DNA from: Nymphaea colorata | Taxonomy: Eukaryota > Streptophyta > Magnoliopsida > Nymphaeales > Nymphaeaceae | NCBI RefSeq assembly: GCF_008831285.2 | Contig: NC_045143.1 | Location: 21,290,854 to 21,354,853, forward strand | DNA: 64,000 nt | Direction: 5' to 3' | The notes under the pieces: generated by a model | Database searches by the model: none | Told to the model about the DNA's origin: nothing | What the model saw: only the letters and a program-made list of their open reading frames with translations | Position numbers and translations under genes: made by a program | Shown: positions 35,660 to 47,890 of the stretch, piece by piece | How the letters are laid out: each line of letters begins with the position of its first letter | Numbering within the stretch: the stretch's first letter is position 1

Positions 35660-36281
35660 GCCCGGAGCTGCCCCAAATGTTATTTGGAGTAAATGTTTTC
35701 TTTTTATATAGAGGTATGTATCCTCATAGATTCATGGTCAAATTATTTTTTTGTGTCCCTTAGAGTTGCAGCTCATTTAATTCAAAAAACCAGTGCCATG
35801 CATCCGCTTTGAGTAGTCACCTCTTCCTTCAGGAATGTGGTGGTAGTTAGGAAGGCTTGTCTTACATGCATTATTTCTTGGGGACTGTCAAATTTGTGAA
35901 AATTTGGTACCCATTTAAATTCAAGAATTTTTAATGTTTTATTGGGCATGGACTACTTAGCCAAGTGTTGGGCTTTAGTTGACTACAGTAAGAGGGAATC
36001 CACTTTTTTGTCTTTTAGATGACAGAGTGACAGTAATCCAAGGTGGACATAGAACTCAACCCACCTCTATAATTTCTTGCCACTTAGCATAGAAAATGTT
36101 AAGCAAAAGGTATGAAGATTTCTTAGCATCAATGATTAATGCATTAGTTTTAGAAAAGGTGGTCAACGGTGTTTCTGTGGTCTGTAAGTTTTACGATGTG
36201 TCCCCATAAGAATTACAGGATTGATACCCGATTGCGAAGTTGACTTTGAAATTTCAATTGCAAAAGTTGGCAGAGAAGAAA
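35660..36281 (+). pseudogene. Ty3/gypsy protease-to-RT linker, cut by the assembly gap
   Basis: The protease Asp-Ser-Gly motif is not clearly preserved. LMGMDYLAKCWALVDY at about 35935-35985 matches the conserved (I)LGMDWL segment after the protease. VSVVCKFYDVSP near 36170-36205 matches the VV.EF.DVFP segment that leads into RT. Stops and shifts are frequent. The RT, RNase H and integrase would lie in or beyond the gap. Confidence 0.65.
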
Positions 36282-36381
36282 NNNNNNNNNNNNNNNNNNN
36301 NNNNNNNNNNNNNNNNNNNNNNNNNNNNNNNNNNNNNNNNNNNNNNNNNNNNNNNNNNNNNNNNNNNNNNNNNNNNNNNNN
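36282..36381. other. Assembly gap (100 N)
   Basis: Exactly 100 N, the conventional length for a gap of unknown size. Gypsy pol stops at its left edge and is not recognisable at its right edge. Confidence 0.98.
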
Positions 36382-36737
36382 TAGGTAATGTGTGCAGCCT
36401 GGTCATTTCTTCTTGTTTGTGCATGCAATGCTTGGCACGCAAATAACTAAGAAGCCTCTCAATCATCCTTGTGCGTCTGATTAAATTTACACTTTCTAAA
36501 GTTGAGTTACCTTTTTTTGCATATAAATCAGCAAATGATTGTGATTTCTGTTCAAGTCATCCAAACTTCACGGATAGACATAGCTTTCTACCAGACATAG
36601 CACTATTGTTTTGAGTAATATCCCATTTAATATAAGGCAACTGGTCTTATGTTATTAGAGGTCATACTGGAATATAGTATTATGATCAGAATAGGTTCAT
36701 AGCCCTATAAGCATGTTATTTGTTCATAACTGTACAT
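36382..36737. other. AT-rich DNA after the gap, no gene seen
   Basis: No retroelement motif continues from the left side of the gap. Confidence 0.4.
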
Positions 36738-37635
36738 TAGTTTGTGATTCAAGTCATTCAATTGATCCCTTATAGTTAACCTAATGTGTTTCACTGTTTA
36801 TTACTTCTATAAAGAACGATTTAAATAATTGAAATCACCAGTTCATATAGTTAAAAATGGAATCTATGCATTAGTTTCATCCCTAGTACTTAATCGAAAG
36901 AATTCAACTTGTCGTTACATCTATAGTACGTGATATAAGCGATTGAAATCAGTTGTTCGTATAAACGAGTGGGATTTAAGTGATTCATTTGATCACACAT
37001 ATTTAATTGAATGTTTTTAACTTGTTAGTACATCCATTTTGAATGATTTATTTGATCGAAATCACAAGTTTGTATGAGAATGAATAAGATTCAAGTCATT
37101 AATTTGCTCCCCTATATTTAATCTAATGTGTTTCACTTGTTATTACATGTGTAATGAACGATTTAAAGATTGAAATCACAAGTTCATATGGATACAAGTG
37201 GGATCTATGCTTTTGTTTGACCCTTTTACTTAATTCAATGAAACAAAAAGTTCTACTTATTGGACTAACTACAAGCATCAAACTAATGTATACATAGATT
37301 TGTGTCCATATGAATTGGTGATTTCAATCATTTAAATCATTACTTATACATGTAATAACAAGTGAAACACATTAGATTAACTATAAAAGAGCAAATGAAC
37401 CACTTGAATTTCATTCATTTTCATGCAAACTTGTGATTTAAATCCACTAAATCATTCAACGTGGATGTAGCAACAAGTTTATCACATTCAATGAAATATG
37501 CTGTGCTCAGATGAATCGCTTAAATCCCACTCGTATTGATACAAACTTGTGATTTCAATTCATTAGATCCTTACTATTGATGTAACTACAAGTTCAACTC
37601 ATTGGATTGACTACAAGAGATCTGCATCGCTTAGC
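36738..37635. repeat. Long foldback of ~115-bp units in a three-unit higher-order repeat
   Basis: Direct units begin near 36738 (A), 36860 (B), 36971 (C), 37088 (A) and 37201 (B, partial). After a short loop the reverse complements follow: A at 37278-37410, C at 37411-37528, B at 37529-37635. All units share TTGTTATTACAT, GATTGAAATCACAAGTT and AAGTGATTCATTTGATC themes. Left B-C-A pairs with right A'-C'-B' at roughly 75-80% by eye, so a transcript would form a ~350-bp hairpin stem. There is no coding capacity. Confidence 0.85.
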
Positions 37636-39903
37636 TACACATTGCATCACCAACTTATGCATCCCTTCACCTTGTTGTACTTCACAACGAATCAACAGTT
37701 TCACCATTTAGGTACTTCTCAACGACCTCCTCTTGGGGATCTAGAACAAAAGAACTATCAAGGACAGAAGATGAAGACGACTGCAGCCATCATTGATTGT
37801 ATCAGTTTGCTGTGTTCTCCCTTGAACAAAACCAGCTTGATTTTGCGATTGAGATTGCAAAGACGTTGATGAGAATGTGGTGCATGCTCCCCTTAGTCTG
37901 CCTAGATGCATTTTATCCATTCTGCAAAGAAATCTGAATGAGAACTAAACCACCAGAATCATTATCGCCCATACCTGTATGAAAGCTACTTCACTGCATC
38001 TACTCTACTCCATTTGATACTGTAAATATAAACAGTATCAAATGTTTAATCAACATCTCGCACAATTCATAAATACTCGAACCGTACTCATTGGATATAT
38101 ATGAGAATTTCACTATAAAGTATACAACAGTAGATAAACCACGTACATATTCCCATCAGTGATAAAATATTTACGTAAGTGTTCAAAAGAACTTCAACGT
38201 TAAATACAAAGCCAAGTGCATGTGTAGAGTATCCATAGAAAGCAAGTACATATGTAGCTTCATGTATGCATCCACCATAACAAAAAGAAGCTCAACAAAA
38301 TCAAATATGCCCCTTGCACCACCTTCAAACACAGACGTCAAACTTCTGTCGGGCTTCATTTTTTCGAACAAGACGTCATAACAGCTGATGAACTGAAAAT
38401 GAAAATACATACGTGTCTAATGGAACATAAGGGCATAGCAAGTGCTGAACTAGAAATCAGTCACTAATGACATTGACGACAGAAAATTCCAAAGATATTA
38501 GCACAAAATAAGATTTAGTTGTCAAATTACGCAATTACTAAATGAATAATATTCAATAATGGAAGAAAGCAATTGACTTGTTGTTTTCAATGTCTACATC
38601 AAAAATTGTAATGCAGTTTCGTCTCCAACTTGCAATAAGGTCAACTACATCATTAAAATATGTAAACTAACAACTACTCTGAGTATGGCATCAACAGTAA
38701 TGAACGATGTCAAAGAGAGGAGATCCATCTCAGCCATCTGGTTAAAAAGAAACATACATGATCGAGGCATTATGCAGAAGTGCAGTCTGAGATCTTCCTC
38801 GGGTTGTCTTCCTTTAAAAGTATTAATGGTGTTTGCCAGGGCTACATCTCTTTGAAACTTTTTTATTCTAGAAGATCCAGGTAGTGTTTTAGGCTTTTAG
38901 CAGTCCTTTCAGACAGCAAAAACATAAACTGCATTATGCAGATAAGATACATATATACTTATATATGGTGGGCTGTATAAGTAAATGTACCCTATTTAGT
39001 ACATATTTAGCTGATTTTGATTCTCAGTTTAGTTGAGTTTGGTTTCTAGCTAGACATATGTTGGATAAGTTGGGATGATGTGGATGAGCAATAAGGAAAT
39101 TAAGAAAGAACATGGTAGCACGTGATTTTATTTGGTTTCCCTTATGGACCCAAATTTCGGAGGGCATCACACTTAATCCCCTCTCCTCACTATAGGTCCT
39201 ATTTCTCATCCCTGTTTAGGTAATAGTTTTTTTGAAATGTGATTCTAGATTTGATTTGATTTGTTTTTTCATTCACATAATCTTATACTAGCTAACTATT
39301 TCTTGTAGTCTTTATACGTTTAGTTGTTTTAAAATGTTGGATATGCTTGAGAAGGCCCTATGGTGTTTCCGGCGCATAGCCATCTAACCATTCATCTTAA
39401 CAACCCCCCATCTCAGCATGTGGTAGATTTCCTTCTATTTATCCCTCCTTCTTGTTTGCTCTTCTTAGCTGGCGTAAGATTTTCAAGTGTCAAAGTGAGA
39501 GTAAGAGAAGGTGTTCCATCTTCAGCATTATCGAGCACACTGTCCAACAGGCTGCTGGGTCCTCCATTGAACTTTCTCTTTACAGGTTGGGACTTGGTTC
39601 CATTTGGAATCGTGTTAGGTCTGGTCTTATTGGTGAGTGTCAAACAGGTTTAGAGTCTTTAGACTTTGAGACCTAGGCTCAGTATGTATCTTTTTTTTAT
39701 GTTCCATGTGATTCCAGCCTATGGCTGTGCTCAGTTTAGAGTATTTTTCATGTAGTGCGTCAGTTAACTAGAGTCCTCATCATGTGAGACTATTGTTGAA
39801 GGTCAATTGTTCGGACTTTCTTCTTGTGGTGCTTGACTGGCCTTCTTTAGGTGCATATTTTATTTGTAGTCTAATCCAGTGGGGAGTGGGTAGTTTTCTG
39901 ATT
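37636..39903. other. AT-rich DNA, no gene assigned
   Basis: A minus-strand frame at 38410-38300 (CYDVLFEKMKPDRSLTSVFE) looks exon-like but matches no family I recognise. A plus-strand frame at 39360-39653 is likewise unassigned. Confidence 0.35.
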
Positions 39904-40020
39904 TCATGCTTGTTTGATCTTAGTTAAAGTGGTTGGTGTCTGATTGTTAAGTGTCGTGTTTTCTTCATTGAGCTTTGTGATTTTGAATATGTATGTTAGT
40001 TGCACATGGCATGGTTACAC
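39904..40020. repeat. Diverged direct duplication, copy 1
   Basis: Starts CATGCTTGTTTGATCTTAGT and ends near CATGGTTACACC. About 80% identical by eye to 41397-41519, an offset of 1,493 bp. Confidence 0.75.
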
Positions 40021-41085
40021 CGATTTATATTTTGGAATGTATTATGAATATGGAGCTGTTACGCCTTGGTATTTACTTTTGTGTGTTTGTTTCTCTTCAT
40101 TAGTCAAGCCTTTCTGAATGGGTCGAACCTAGTTAGTTAGCTGAATTATTTGCAAACATATATTAGTCATCAATTTATTTTTTTCGTTATTTGTCTTTGG
40201 TCGTTGACATTCCTTATACCATAAGATTTAGTATGTTTGAAGGTCTTCTGTTTCCGTTGAGTCAATAAACATTTAGTTTTGGTATCAGTCTTTACAAAGA
40301 CATGTCTAACCATGATTTGGCAACCTGTAAAAACTACAAAATCATTCTCTGTTTCAGAGTCAGAGACTTATGACGTTCTGATCTGGGATAAGTTGAATTT
40401 GGGTTTGATTGTTGGTTTCAAGTTTCTTGCGTGAAAACCAGCCGACAAAATTTCAATTTTTTTTCAACTTTGAGTATTTTGATATATTGTTGTTAAACTT
40501 TTGCTGTTTCTATTTCTAACAACAAAAATTTCGAAAACTGAGCTCTATTTCTTGTTTTTTTAAATTCTATCTAGGAAACAGATTTTTCATTTTACTTTTT
40601 ACAATTTTTTTAGTGAAATTTTCTAGTTTTATATTATTATTTATTTAAGGCTCTATATCCATATCAAAGCCAATACTCAACCTACACAGTTTTGGACTTT
40701 TGTTTAGTGGGGAATTGTGATTTTGCATATATTTGTGTGTTATTGCAAGGAAAATTATCTAGAAAGGTTTTGTTGCCTTATTTTGTTCGAGCCCTTCCTC
40801 ACTTGGGTCTCCTCTGGAGTTAGAGCTCAAGCTGATCATGTCTATGAGAAGGAGTGGACTGCCGAGCCACTAGGTCCCTGCTTTAGGATCTCAAGGCATC
40901 ACTATTCCTTGGAGTCCTTGGTGAGTCCGAGGATAGGGATGTGGTGCGACCTTAGGGTGAGAATAAGGAGGGAGGCATGACGTGCATGGGTGCTTAGGGA
41001 CTTGGCAGGGATTCAGCTTGGCTAGGTGGGTGCTAAAGGAGAGGGGCGTGGAGGGTATGGGAGTGATTGAAGTAGAGGGCTATAC

Positions 41086-41087
<2 letters not shown>
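40021..41087. other. Intron-like DNA between the duplicate copies
   Basis: T-rich. A GC-richer patch at 40790-41080 has an open frame (to 40980) that I do not recognise. Confidence 0.35.

Positions 41088-41120
<33 letters not shown>
41088..41120. repeat. (GA)n microsatellite
   Basis: About 16 GA units. Confidence 0.95.
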
Positions 41121-41124
<4 letters not shown>

Positions 41125-41396
41125 CGAAGGGCTTGAATCTCCCTTGTGCATGTCCTTCATCATTTTGTGTACAGCCAATCGAGTTTCTCTAAGTCCAACA
41201 TGGATCCATTTGGTTGTCCTTATGAAATTTATGTTTTTTTTTGTGAAGACACATTTTAAATGAATTTTCTTGATGTTCTGATCTAGTTCGAGATGCGTGA
41301 AAGTTTGGTTTAAATTGAATTTTCTTCTTGTTGCCTTCTAGTTGTAGTTTAGTATAGTGGGACGTGGTTCAGGGTAGTGCTTGTGGTTTACAATGC

Positions 41397-41519
41397 CATG
41401 CTTGTTTGAGTCTTAGTTAAAGTAGTTGCAGTTTGATTGTTAACTATCGTGTTCTCTTCATTGAGCTTGTGATTCTATTTAAATGCAGGTACGTTAGTTG
41501 CACATGTCATGGCTATACC
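41397..41519. repeat. Diverged direct duplication, copy 2
   Basis: Counterpart of 39904-40020, sharing CATTGAGCTT and TTAGTTGCACAT in the same order. Confidence 0.75.
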
Positions 41520-42066
41520 CAGGTATACAAGGATGCATGTGTATACTAGAGTTTCATAGTCATCTATATTTGCCGCTACTTCTTCTACATTGGTATCTTC
41601 ACTTTGTTTGGTTTCTCACTTCAAGCCTCTTGGAAAGGATAGCCCCTTTCTTTCTTGAGTGCATAGGACACTTGAATATGCTTTTTGTGGGGGAGACTCT
41701 ACCTGTCTTCACAATTGTTGATGGTGCAGTAGAACAAGGAGGCAATTTGTGAAGAAAGGGATTAGGAGCATTTTATCACTTCCTCCTATGCAACAATGTA
41801 CCAGTGCAATTTTTGAAATTATGATCTTATGTTGCTTTTCAGGATTGTGGATTAATTGGAAAACTTTAGATAGGGATTTGCATTTGAGTTTGTATAATTA
41901 AACTTGTTTAGGTATGAAGCTCAATTTTTGATTACACATGTACAGGGTTCATCTCTTTTTTTTTCATTTTTTATTGCAGATAGTTGAGTTGGCATCCTTC
42001 ATATATTTATGCTATGTATTCTTGACATACTTTTAAAAATTTAAGTTATTCAACTGCTATTTGTAG
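41520..42066. other. Intron-like DNA upstream of the GH2 exon
   Basis: Ends in a pyrimidine-rich acceptor (CTGCTATTTGTAG). The preceding exon of a GH2 gene was not found. Confidence 0.4.
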
Positions 42067-42306
42067 GACCTCTCAACTATTGGTGCAAGAGAAGCAAAGT
42101 CGATGTGCTGGTTTCCAACTTAGCCGCATGGAATGACGATGCTGTTTCTAGTTCTTTAGATATTGTTGGCTATTGGGTTGAGGGCTTGCCATTTGTGCAC
42201 TCATTGAGTGGTTACTGGAAATTTTATTTGGCAACTTGCCCCATAAGAACAACTATGAGGTTCTATGAGAGTGCATTCGAAGATATAAATTGCGAAGAGC
42301 AACCAG
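42067..42306 (+). CDS. Exon of a plant GH2 (lacZ-type) beta-galactosidase, N-terminal region
   Basis: A 240-bp open exon is bounded by an acceptor (TTTGTAG, 42060-42066) and a donor (CAG|GTTTGT at 42307). It encodes PLNYWCKRSKVDVLVSNLAA, WNDDAV, LPFVHSLSGYWKFYLATCP and FYESAFED. This is the segment just before the galactose-binding domain of plant GH2 beta-galactosidases, where the family has the YW..RNKVD.LVSN, WNDDAV and SLSGYWKFFLA motifs. The enzyme hydrolyses terminal beta-galactosides. The expected next exon (VPSNWQ.HGFDRPIYTN) was not found within 2 kb, nor the catalytic exons further on. So this is probably a gene fragment or pseudogene, although distant exons beyond long introns cannot be excluded. 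The exon itself has no stop. Confidence 0.7.
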
Positions 42307-44459
42307 GTTTGTCTTTTTCTCTCATATGCAAATCAGTGGCACAGTTAGAAAGTTGAGCCGCAGGGCCATTGTCTTGAATTTAGTAGAATATAAAATGTCA
42401 TTGCACGTAAGATTTTAGTTAATAGAATAACAAATTGCACTACTACACAAGAATAACTTAATAAGTTAATGAACAATATAATTTTTAATGTCTTTTTTAA
42501 GACTCTTTTTTAATACGATAGAAAGTTCATGCCACTTAACGGGCCTTCTTTTTGGGAGTTTGTCCCAATAAAAGTTGACTTGAGATTTTTATATCTGTTG
42601 TAAAGAAAACTAAATCCACACTACAGGATGAAATTGCTGCCTGAAATGGATTTTCAATGAGAAGATTGGTTTCATAAAAATTGGTCTATATCAAACTTTA
42701 TGTGCAACCTGTACAAAAGAAACACGGCAATTGTTATACTCTCTTATAATTGCTATTCATTAAGAAAACATTTTCCTTTTTTTAATATGGCAAATTTTGA
42801 AATGAGAAACTGCATGTGGGGCCTTTGCACATCCCAAGCCATGGGCCCCGTCTTTGATGTCAACTAATTTTATGTGACATTATTTTATACTTCTTGCTCC
42901 TTTGCCTATCCACCAAAAGTGGGAGTGGTCATTGTTTCTCTAAACTTTACTAGTGTCATGTTCACTTATGTGACTACTTATCTTTCTATTGCTTTCATTC
43001 ACTTATGTGACTAAATTACTAAGTTGACAAATACCTACTCTCTGAGTTTCGCAAGGTGACCGCCCTGTTCACAAATCCTGCAACCTTTAAAGAATATCGA
43101 GTCACGCCTATTCAGGTACTAAGGTCTCGGATTGTGAATGTGTTTGAGAGAGAGAGAGAGATTTCTAGATCTTCGTAAATGTTGTGTTCACAAGTTTAAT
43201 TCTAACTAGAACAGGGTGATCTTGCATAGCCAAGAAGAACGAGGTAATTTTACATCATGCAATCACATGCTTTAAGACCTTGTTGTCTTTGATTTGGTAT
43301 TTAAAATATTTGCGATCAAATAGTGTTTGAATATGCTTTGCTTTTGTGACTTGTTTTTTTCTGTTGGTTAAGAACACAAACTTTATATTTGCATTGTTAA
43401 AATTAGTTTGTAATGTCAGCACAATTTAACTTCTTATGTTCTTCATTTTTATGTTTCTTCATGCACTGGTGAACATTGACCATGTGAAGTCAACCTACCC
43501 AATTCACTAGCCAACCGTTTTCATTAGTTCTTGTAGTGCATGTTCAAGTATTCCTCCTTGGAATGCTGGACCATGACCCATATGCTTATTTTGCAGCCTT
43601 TCGCATTCATTTTCTTTCTATGTAGCCCACCATTTTCTTGACCTAAACTTGCAACTTTTGCAGAACTTGGCAAACTTGTCCTCGGAACTGGCTCCTTCAC
43701 TATGAGACAAATTAAAGTAGCCACATTGAACTTCGATACTGTTGACATGTGGAACTTCTCTTTATAAAATCTCTAGGGTAGTTAGTTTGTCATTGCTGTG
43801 GATGTGTATGGTGCAATGTTTAGATATTAACTGTTCCTTATTTCTTGTATTGACTAAGTTTTCATTCATAGTGATACAAGAAGGATGTAGGTGAAACCAA
43901 GTAAATAGGCTATTGAGTGAGGCCTAGTTTGTGGATGGTACCTACGTTTCTTTGAGAAGCCTTCCTTCAGGTAATTATGATTTTGAGTCAAGGAAACCCC
44001 TTCCCACTAAAAACTGTTTTTTAGAGGGTCAAGTTGTTTTTACAAGTATATTGTATAATTCTCATTTTAACCATATGTAGTTAACAAACCAAAAAGAAAA
44101 TCTTGAAAATTAGTGTTATCTTCTCAGCTGTTTTATTACTTTTTTTCTACTTATATTTTATATTTGACAATGCTTTCCTGAAAAATCTTGAAAATTGCAT
44201 GTACATACTGATGTATGTGACTCAATGCTCGTGCAAACCTATAAGTAGCAGCTCTTTCATGAGTTTGCTGAACGTTTAGAGAGAATTGTGACAAAGATAA
44301 GTTGTTTACTTTTTTTCACCTGCTATGCCTGTGCATCTCATTGCAATGTAGCTTCTTTGCTAACTCTTCTTTCTTTTCCTCGCAAATTGTGCAGTACCTG
44401 AACACCATAAGCTGGTTGCTGAGGCAAAGTTCCCAGTAATTTTATATCTCAGTCCACAT
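42307..44459. other. Intron-like DNA with small exon-like islands
   Basis: No GH2 exon was recognised. Short islands with splice-like borders occur near 43033-43100 (donor CAG|GTACTA) and 44397-44440 (acceptor TTGTGCAG), with no identifiable product. A CACTA-like end TTCTTGTAGTG lies at 43528-43538. Confidence 0.35.
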
Positions 44460-45670
44460 TCAAATTCATTTGTTGATATGTACAATATACTATAAAATAT
44501 ATTCTACATACATGTATTGTATATATGTTTACGTATATCTATATAGGTATATTAACATATCACATACTATATAAGTATACACATATCACATATATAATAG
44601 ATATATGTATTATATTCCACATATATGTATATACCATTATATTATATTATAATATAGTACATATGTACATACATATATATTTCAAATGTTATACATATTA
44701 TGCATATACATACATATATATGTAATATGTTTATATATATATGTGTATATATATATATATATATGATGTAATACATTAATATGATTACACTTGTATATAT
44801 CCATAGTATGTAACTATGTTATATAGTATGCATCTATATCACATGGGTGCGGGTGCGGCTAGAGCACATATATATATATATATATATATACATACATATA
44901 TATATATATATACATGTATATATATACACGTTATTTGTTATATATGTAATTTTATTTGTGTATATTTTTTAATTTTTTATCAAGCTTACCTTAATCTCAT
45001 CAAAATTCAAAGTTTTATTAAATAGAGTAAGGGGGGGGGGAGAGAGAGAGAGGAAGGAAAAAAAGAAGAGGAAAATATAGGAGAAGGAAAAAACAAGAGA
45101 AAAGAATAACAGAGGTCGTCAGGAGCATCCCATTAGGTTTGATCAAGTTGAGTGACGTGCCAGGCCGCACACGCATCGGTGCGGGTGCGCCACCATAGTT
45201 CGTGCACCCATGTGACTTACTTTATAACATGTTATATTACATATGCAATACATAATTTATCATATATGTATATACGTTACGTAACATATATAATACACAC
45301 AGACACAAACACACATATATATATGTATATATATATAATACATTTATGTATATATTTCATATATGTAATACATGTAATATATTGTGTGTATAATGTGTAC
45401 ATGTAGTTGTATGTATATAATATTATAGTATATGACGTAAATAGTTTATAGTTATATGTATATATAACTATTGTAGTTTTATATATGTATATTACATAAA
45501 TATTATATATAATTGTATATAGTGTATATATGACATCATAAATGTAGTATATTACTATGTAACATATACGTAAATGTATAATATATATATAATACATAAA
45601 ATATGTGACCTATTTGATATATGTATATTTATAATATCCATATACATTAACATATAACATGTAGGTAACT
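44460..45670. repeat. Long TA/CA-rich microsatellite tract
   Basis: Mostly ATATGTATAC-type repeats. It is interrupted by a GC-rich motif pair (GGGTGCGGGTGCG at 44845 and GGTGCGGGTGCGCC at 45179) and a poly-G/polypurine tract (45027-45110). The Tyr/Ile-rich open frames here are repeat artefacts. Confidence 0.85.
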
Positions 45671-45749
45671 ATGTGAGTTTTATGTATTACGTATGACATA
45701 TACTAAGTATTCATGCAGAACAAACATAAATGCTAAACATGATAAGATT

Positions 45750-45870
45750 GGTAACTGAGCATTCTTGGTGTCCCTCAAGGCCAGCGTACTCACAGTGACA
45801 ACACCTGAGTTTGGCAACTGGTCCCAAACAGGAGCAGCAGAATTACGAATGGGGCTTGGAAGCACAATGG
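45750..45870. other. Unassigned exon-like island
   Basis: GC-richer than its surroundings, ending at a donor-like ATG|GTAAGC. The plus frame reads SVLTVTTPEFGNWSQTGAAE. The minus frame reads LPSPIRNSAAPVWDQLPNSG, also open. I do not recognise either product. Confidence 0.25.
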
Positions 45871-45877
45871 TAAGCAA

Positions 45878-47890
45878 AAAGTAAGGTGCTTTTGAAGTGT
45901 CTTGAGAGACTATTTAAAGAAAGAAGCCAGCTTCCTTTGTGACCAGAACTGTGCTTCCCATTCAGGCAACTGATGCAAGCTTCTTTTTTCAGTAAAATCT
46001 AGATTCCTAATGTAATCAAACCCTATTTTATAAATCTTTGCCCAAGCTTAAAACTTCATTATGCAAAAAGTTTGTTCATTGAAACTTGAATGCTTGATCT
46101 TTGTTTATAAGTTATATTTTTGCTGGCTTGTTTCTTAGTTTGGCTCTCGTTTGCTTCATGATCTCTTTTGGGTCACTTCCAGTTCATTTCTTGGTTCCTA
46201 CTTCTGAAAATTTGTAGGGGTCTCTCTACTCACTCCCGATGCCATACTAACCAAGAACAGAGGCAAATGTGAATAAGTGCTTGGTGTTTTAACTAACTGG
46301 AAATAATTATGCTTTAGATAACTTATTCCTTATCATCTTGTTATGATGTTACCTGTTTTTGGGAAACAAGGAAGATTGATAGTGCTGGTCCATGACTAAT
46401 TTTTGTCTTCTTTTGATAATTGCAGAATGTTGATATGGATAACTTTGACCGATTTGTATACAGCGCCTGAGACTTCCTGCTTGGGCACAGGCTTTGATGA
46501 AAACGAGCTAAAATGCATAGATAATGAAGAGACACACAATGCAGCTCAAAGGTTGATGATTTTAATTGTTAATATGTTTGTCAATTAGTTTCTCATTTTG
46601 CATTCCTCTAGCACATGCTAATTTAGTGCTTCTATTAGAAATATATGCACATGAATAAGCATTTTATGCTTAAGTTGGTCATAAAGAACTATTTTTTCTT
46701 CTGGTTTATGTTAATTTCTTTTTTTCCCAAACTAATTACTTGTTTACTCTCCAGTCTCTGCTTTCAAATGAAATCATTCTGGGTGTAACTTGCAAGCAGG
46801 ACATGTTCAGCGATTCATGTAAATTTGAAGTTCATTTCCTTCTTGTCTGCATTCTCGATTATGTTATTGTGTATTTCCCACATTAACTTACGACAGTCTT
46901 GTTCTTGCTTGGTTTTTCACTTCTTCAACTTGGCTGCCTATTAAGTACATGATGTGCATCCAGCATTCTAGCCATATATTGGTGCTGTTGGTAATGTTAA
47001 ATTAATCAGTGGTGATCACAATGCCTCTCTGACATGATAATACTGTGATTTGTTAGTGAGCTAAGAACAAGTTGGCTTTTTTGATTTAAGTGGTTTTTTT
47101 ATTAATAAACATTGCTACTATTATTGCTGTTATAACATTTATTCAGCAATTTGACATGATTTTGAGCCGTTCAAGAATGACCCTGGCTGGAATTATACTT
47201 TATTTCATGGTACTGAAATCCATGGATCCAAATCAACCCTCTTTGAATCAATATAGATCACATGTCCTTTTTATTTTTAATTATTTTCAATATTCTGAAT
47301 TTTTTATTTTTTCTCTTTTACCTTTTTATCATAAACAATACAAGTTTTAACTTTCTCTGATTCCCAAATGATTCCTGTTTTTGTTTCGGCTAATCATTTG
47401 AATCTTTTGCATCCCTTCTTTTATTGACAACAATGTTTGTTCCTCGTTGACTGTTTCTTAATTCTTCTGTCTTCTTTTATGCTATTTTATTGAACTCTTT
47501 TCTTGTGTCTTGCTTCAAAATCTTTTCGAAGCCTTTCTTAAGGTGCCAGGACCTTAAACAGGTGAGCTCATTGACGTTTCCTCTGAACGAGTCTGACTTT
47601 TGTTCTTTAAATATCTCAAGAGCATTTGATATACGTTTATTGTAGCTATTCCTTTTTCTCTTTTTATCATTAGACAAAATCATGTTCTGAAAGACTGTGC
47701 TATGGAAAGGAAAGTGTAGTGCAAGCAGATCTAGGTCTTGTGCCGAAAGATGCAAAGCTTGATAAGTATGCTATCAGCTGTATATTTATGTTTCTTCTTG
47801 TTTATCTAGTCACCCCTAGAAAGTCATTTTTCAGCTATCATCTCTGTTATCAAATTTCGGGAATCAGATGCATCAGAGCAGCAGCTTTGT
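45878..47890. other. Intron-like DNA, no gene assigned
   Basis: Exon-like islands occur at 46427-46550 (acceptor AATTGCAG) and 47700-47770 (frame VVQADLGLVPKDAKLDKY), without recognisable identity. Confidence 0.3.

Noticed and set aside
36213-36466. Open frames spanning the N run
   Set aside because: They exist only because the gap is read through as unknown residues.
42438-43538. A 1.1-kb CACTA element between CACTACTACACAAGAA and TTCTTGTAGTG
   Set aside because: The two ends align poorly and the flanking trinucleotides (ttg and cat) do not match.
44525-45597. Tyr/Ile/His-rich open frames up to 106 codons
   Set aside because: Translations of TA/CA microsatellite DNA.
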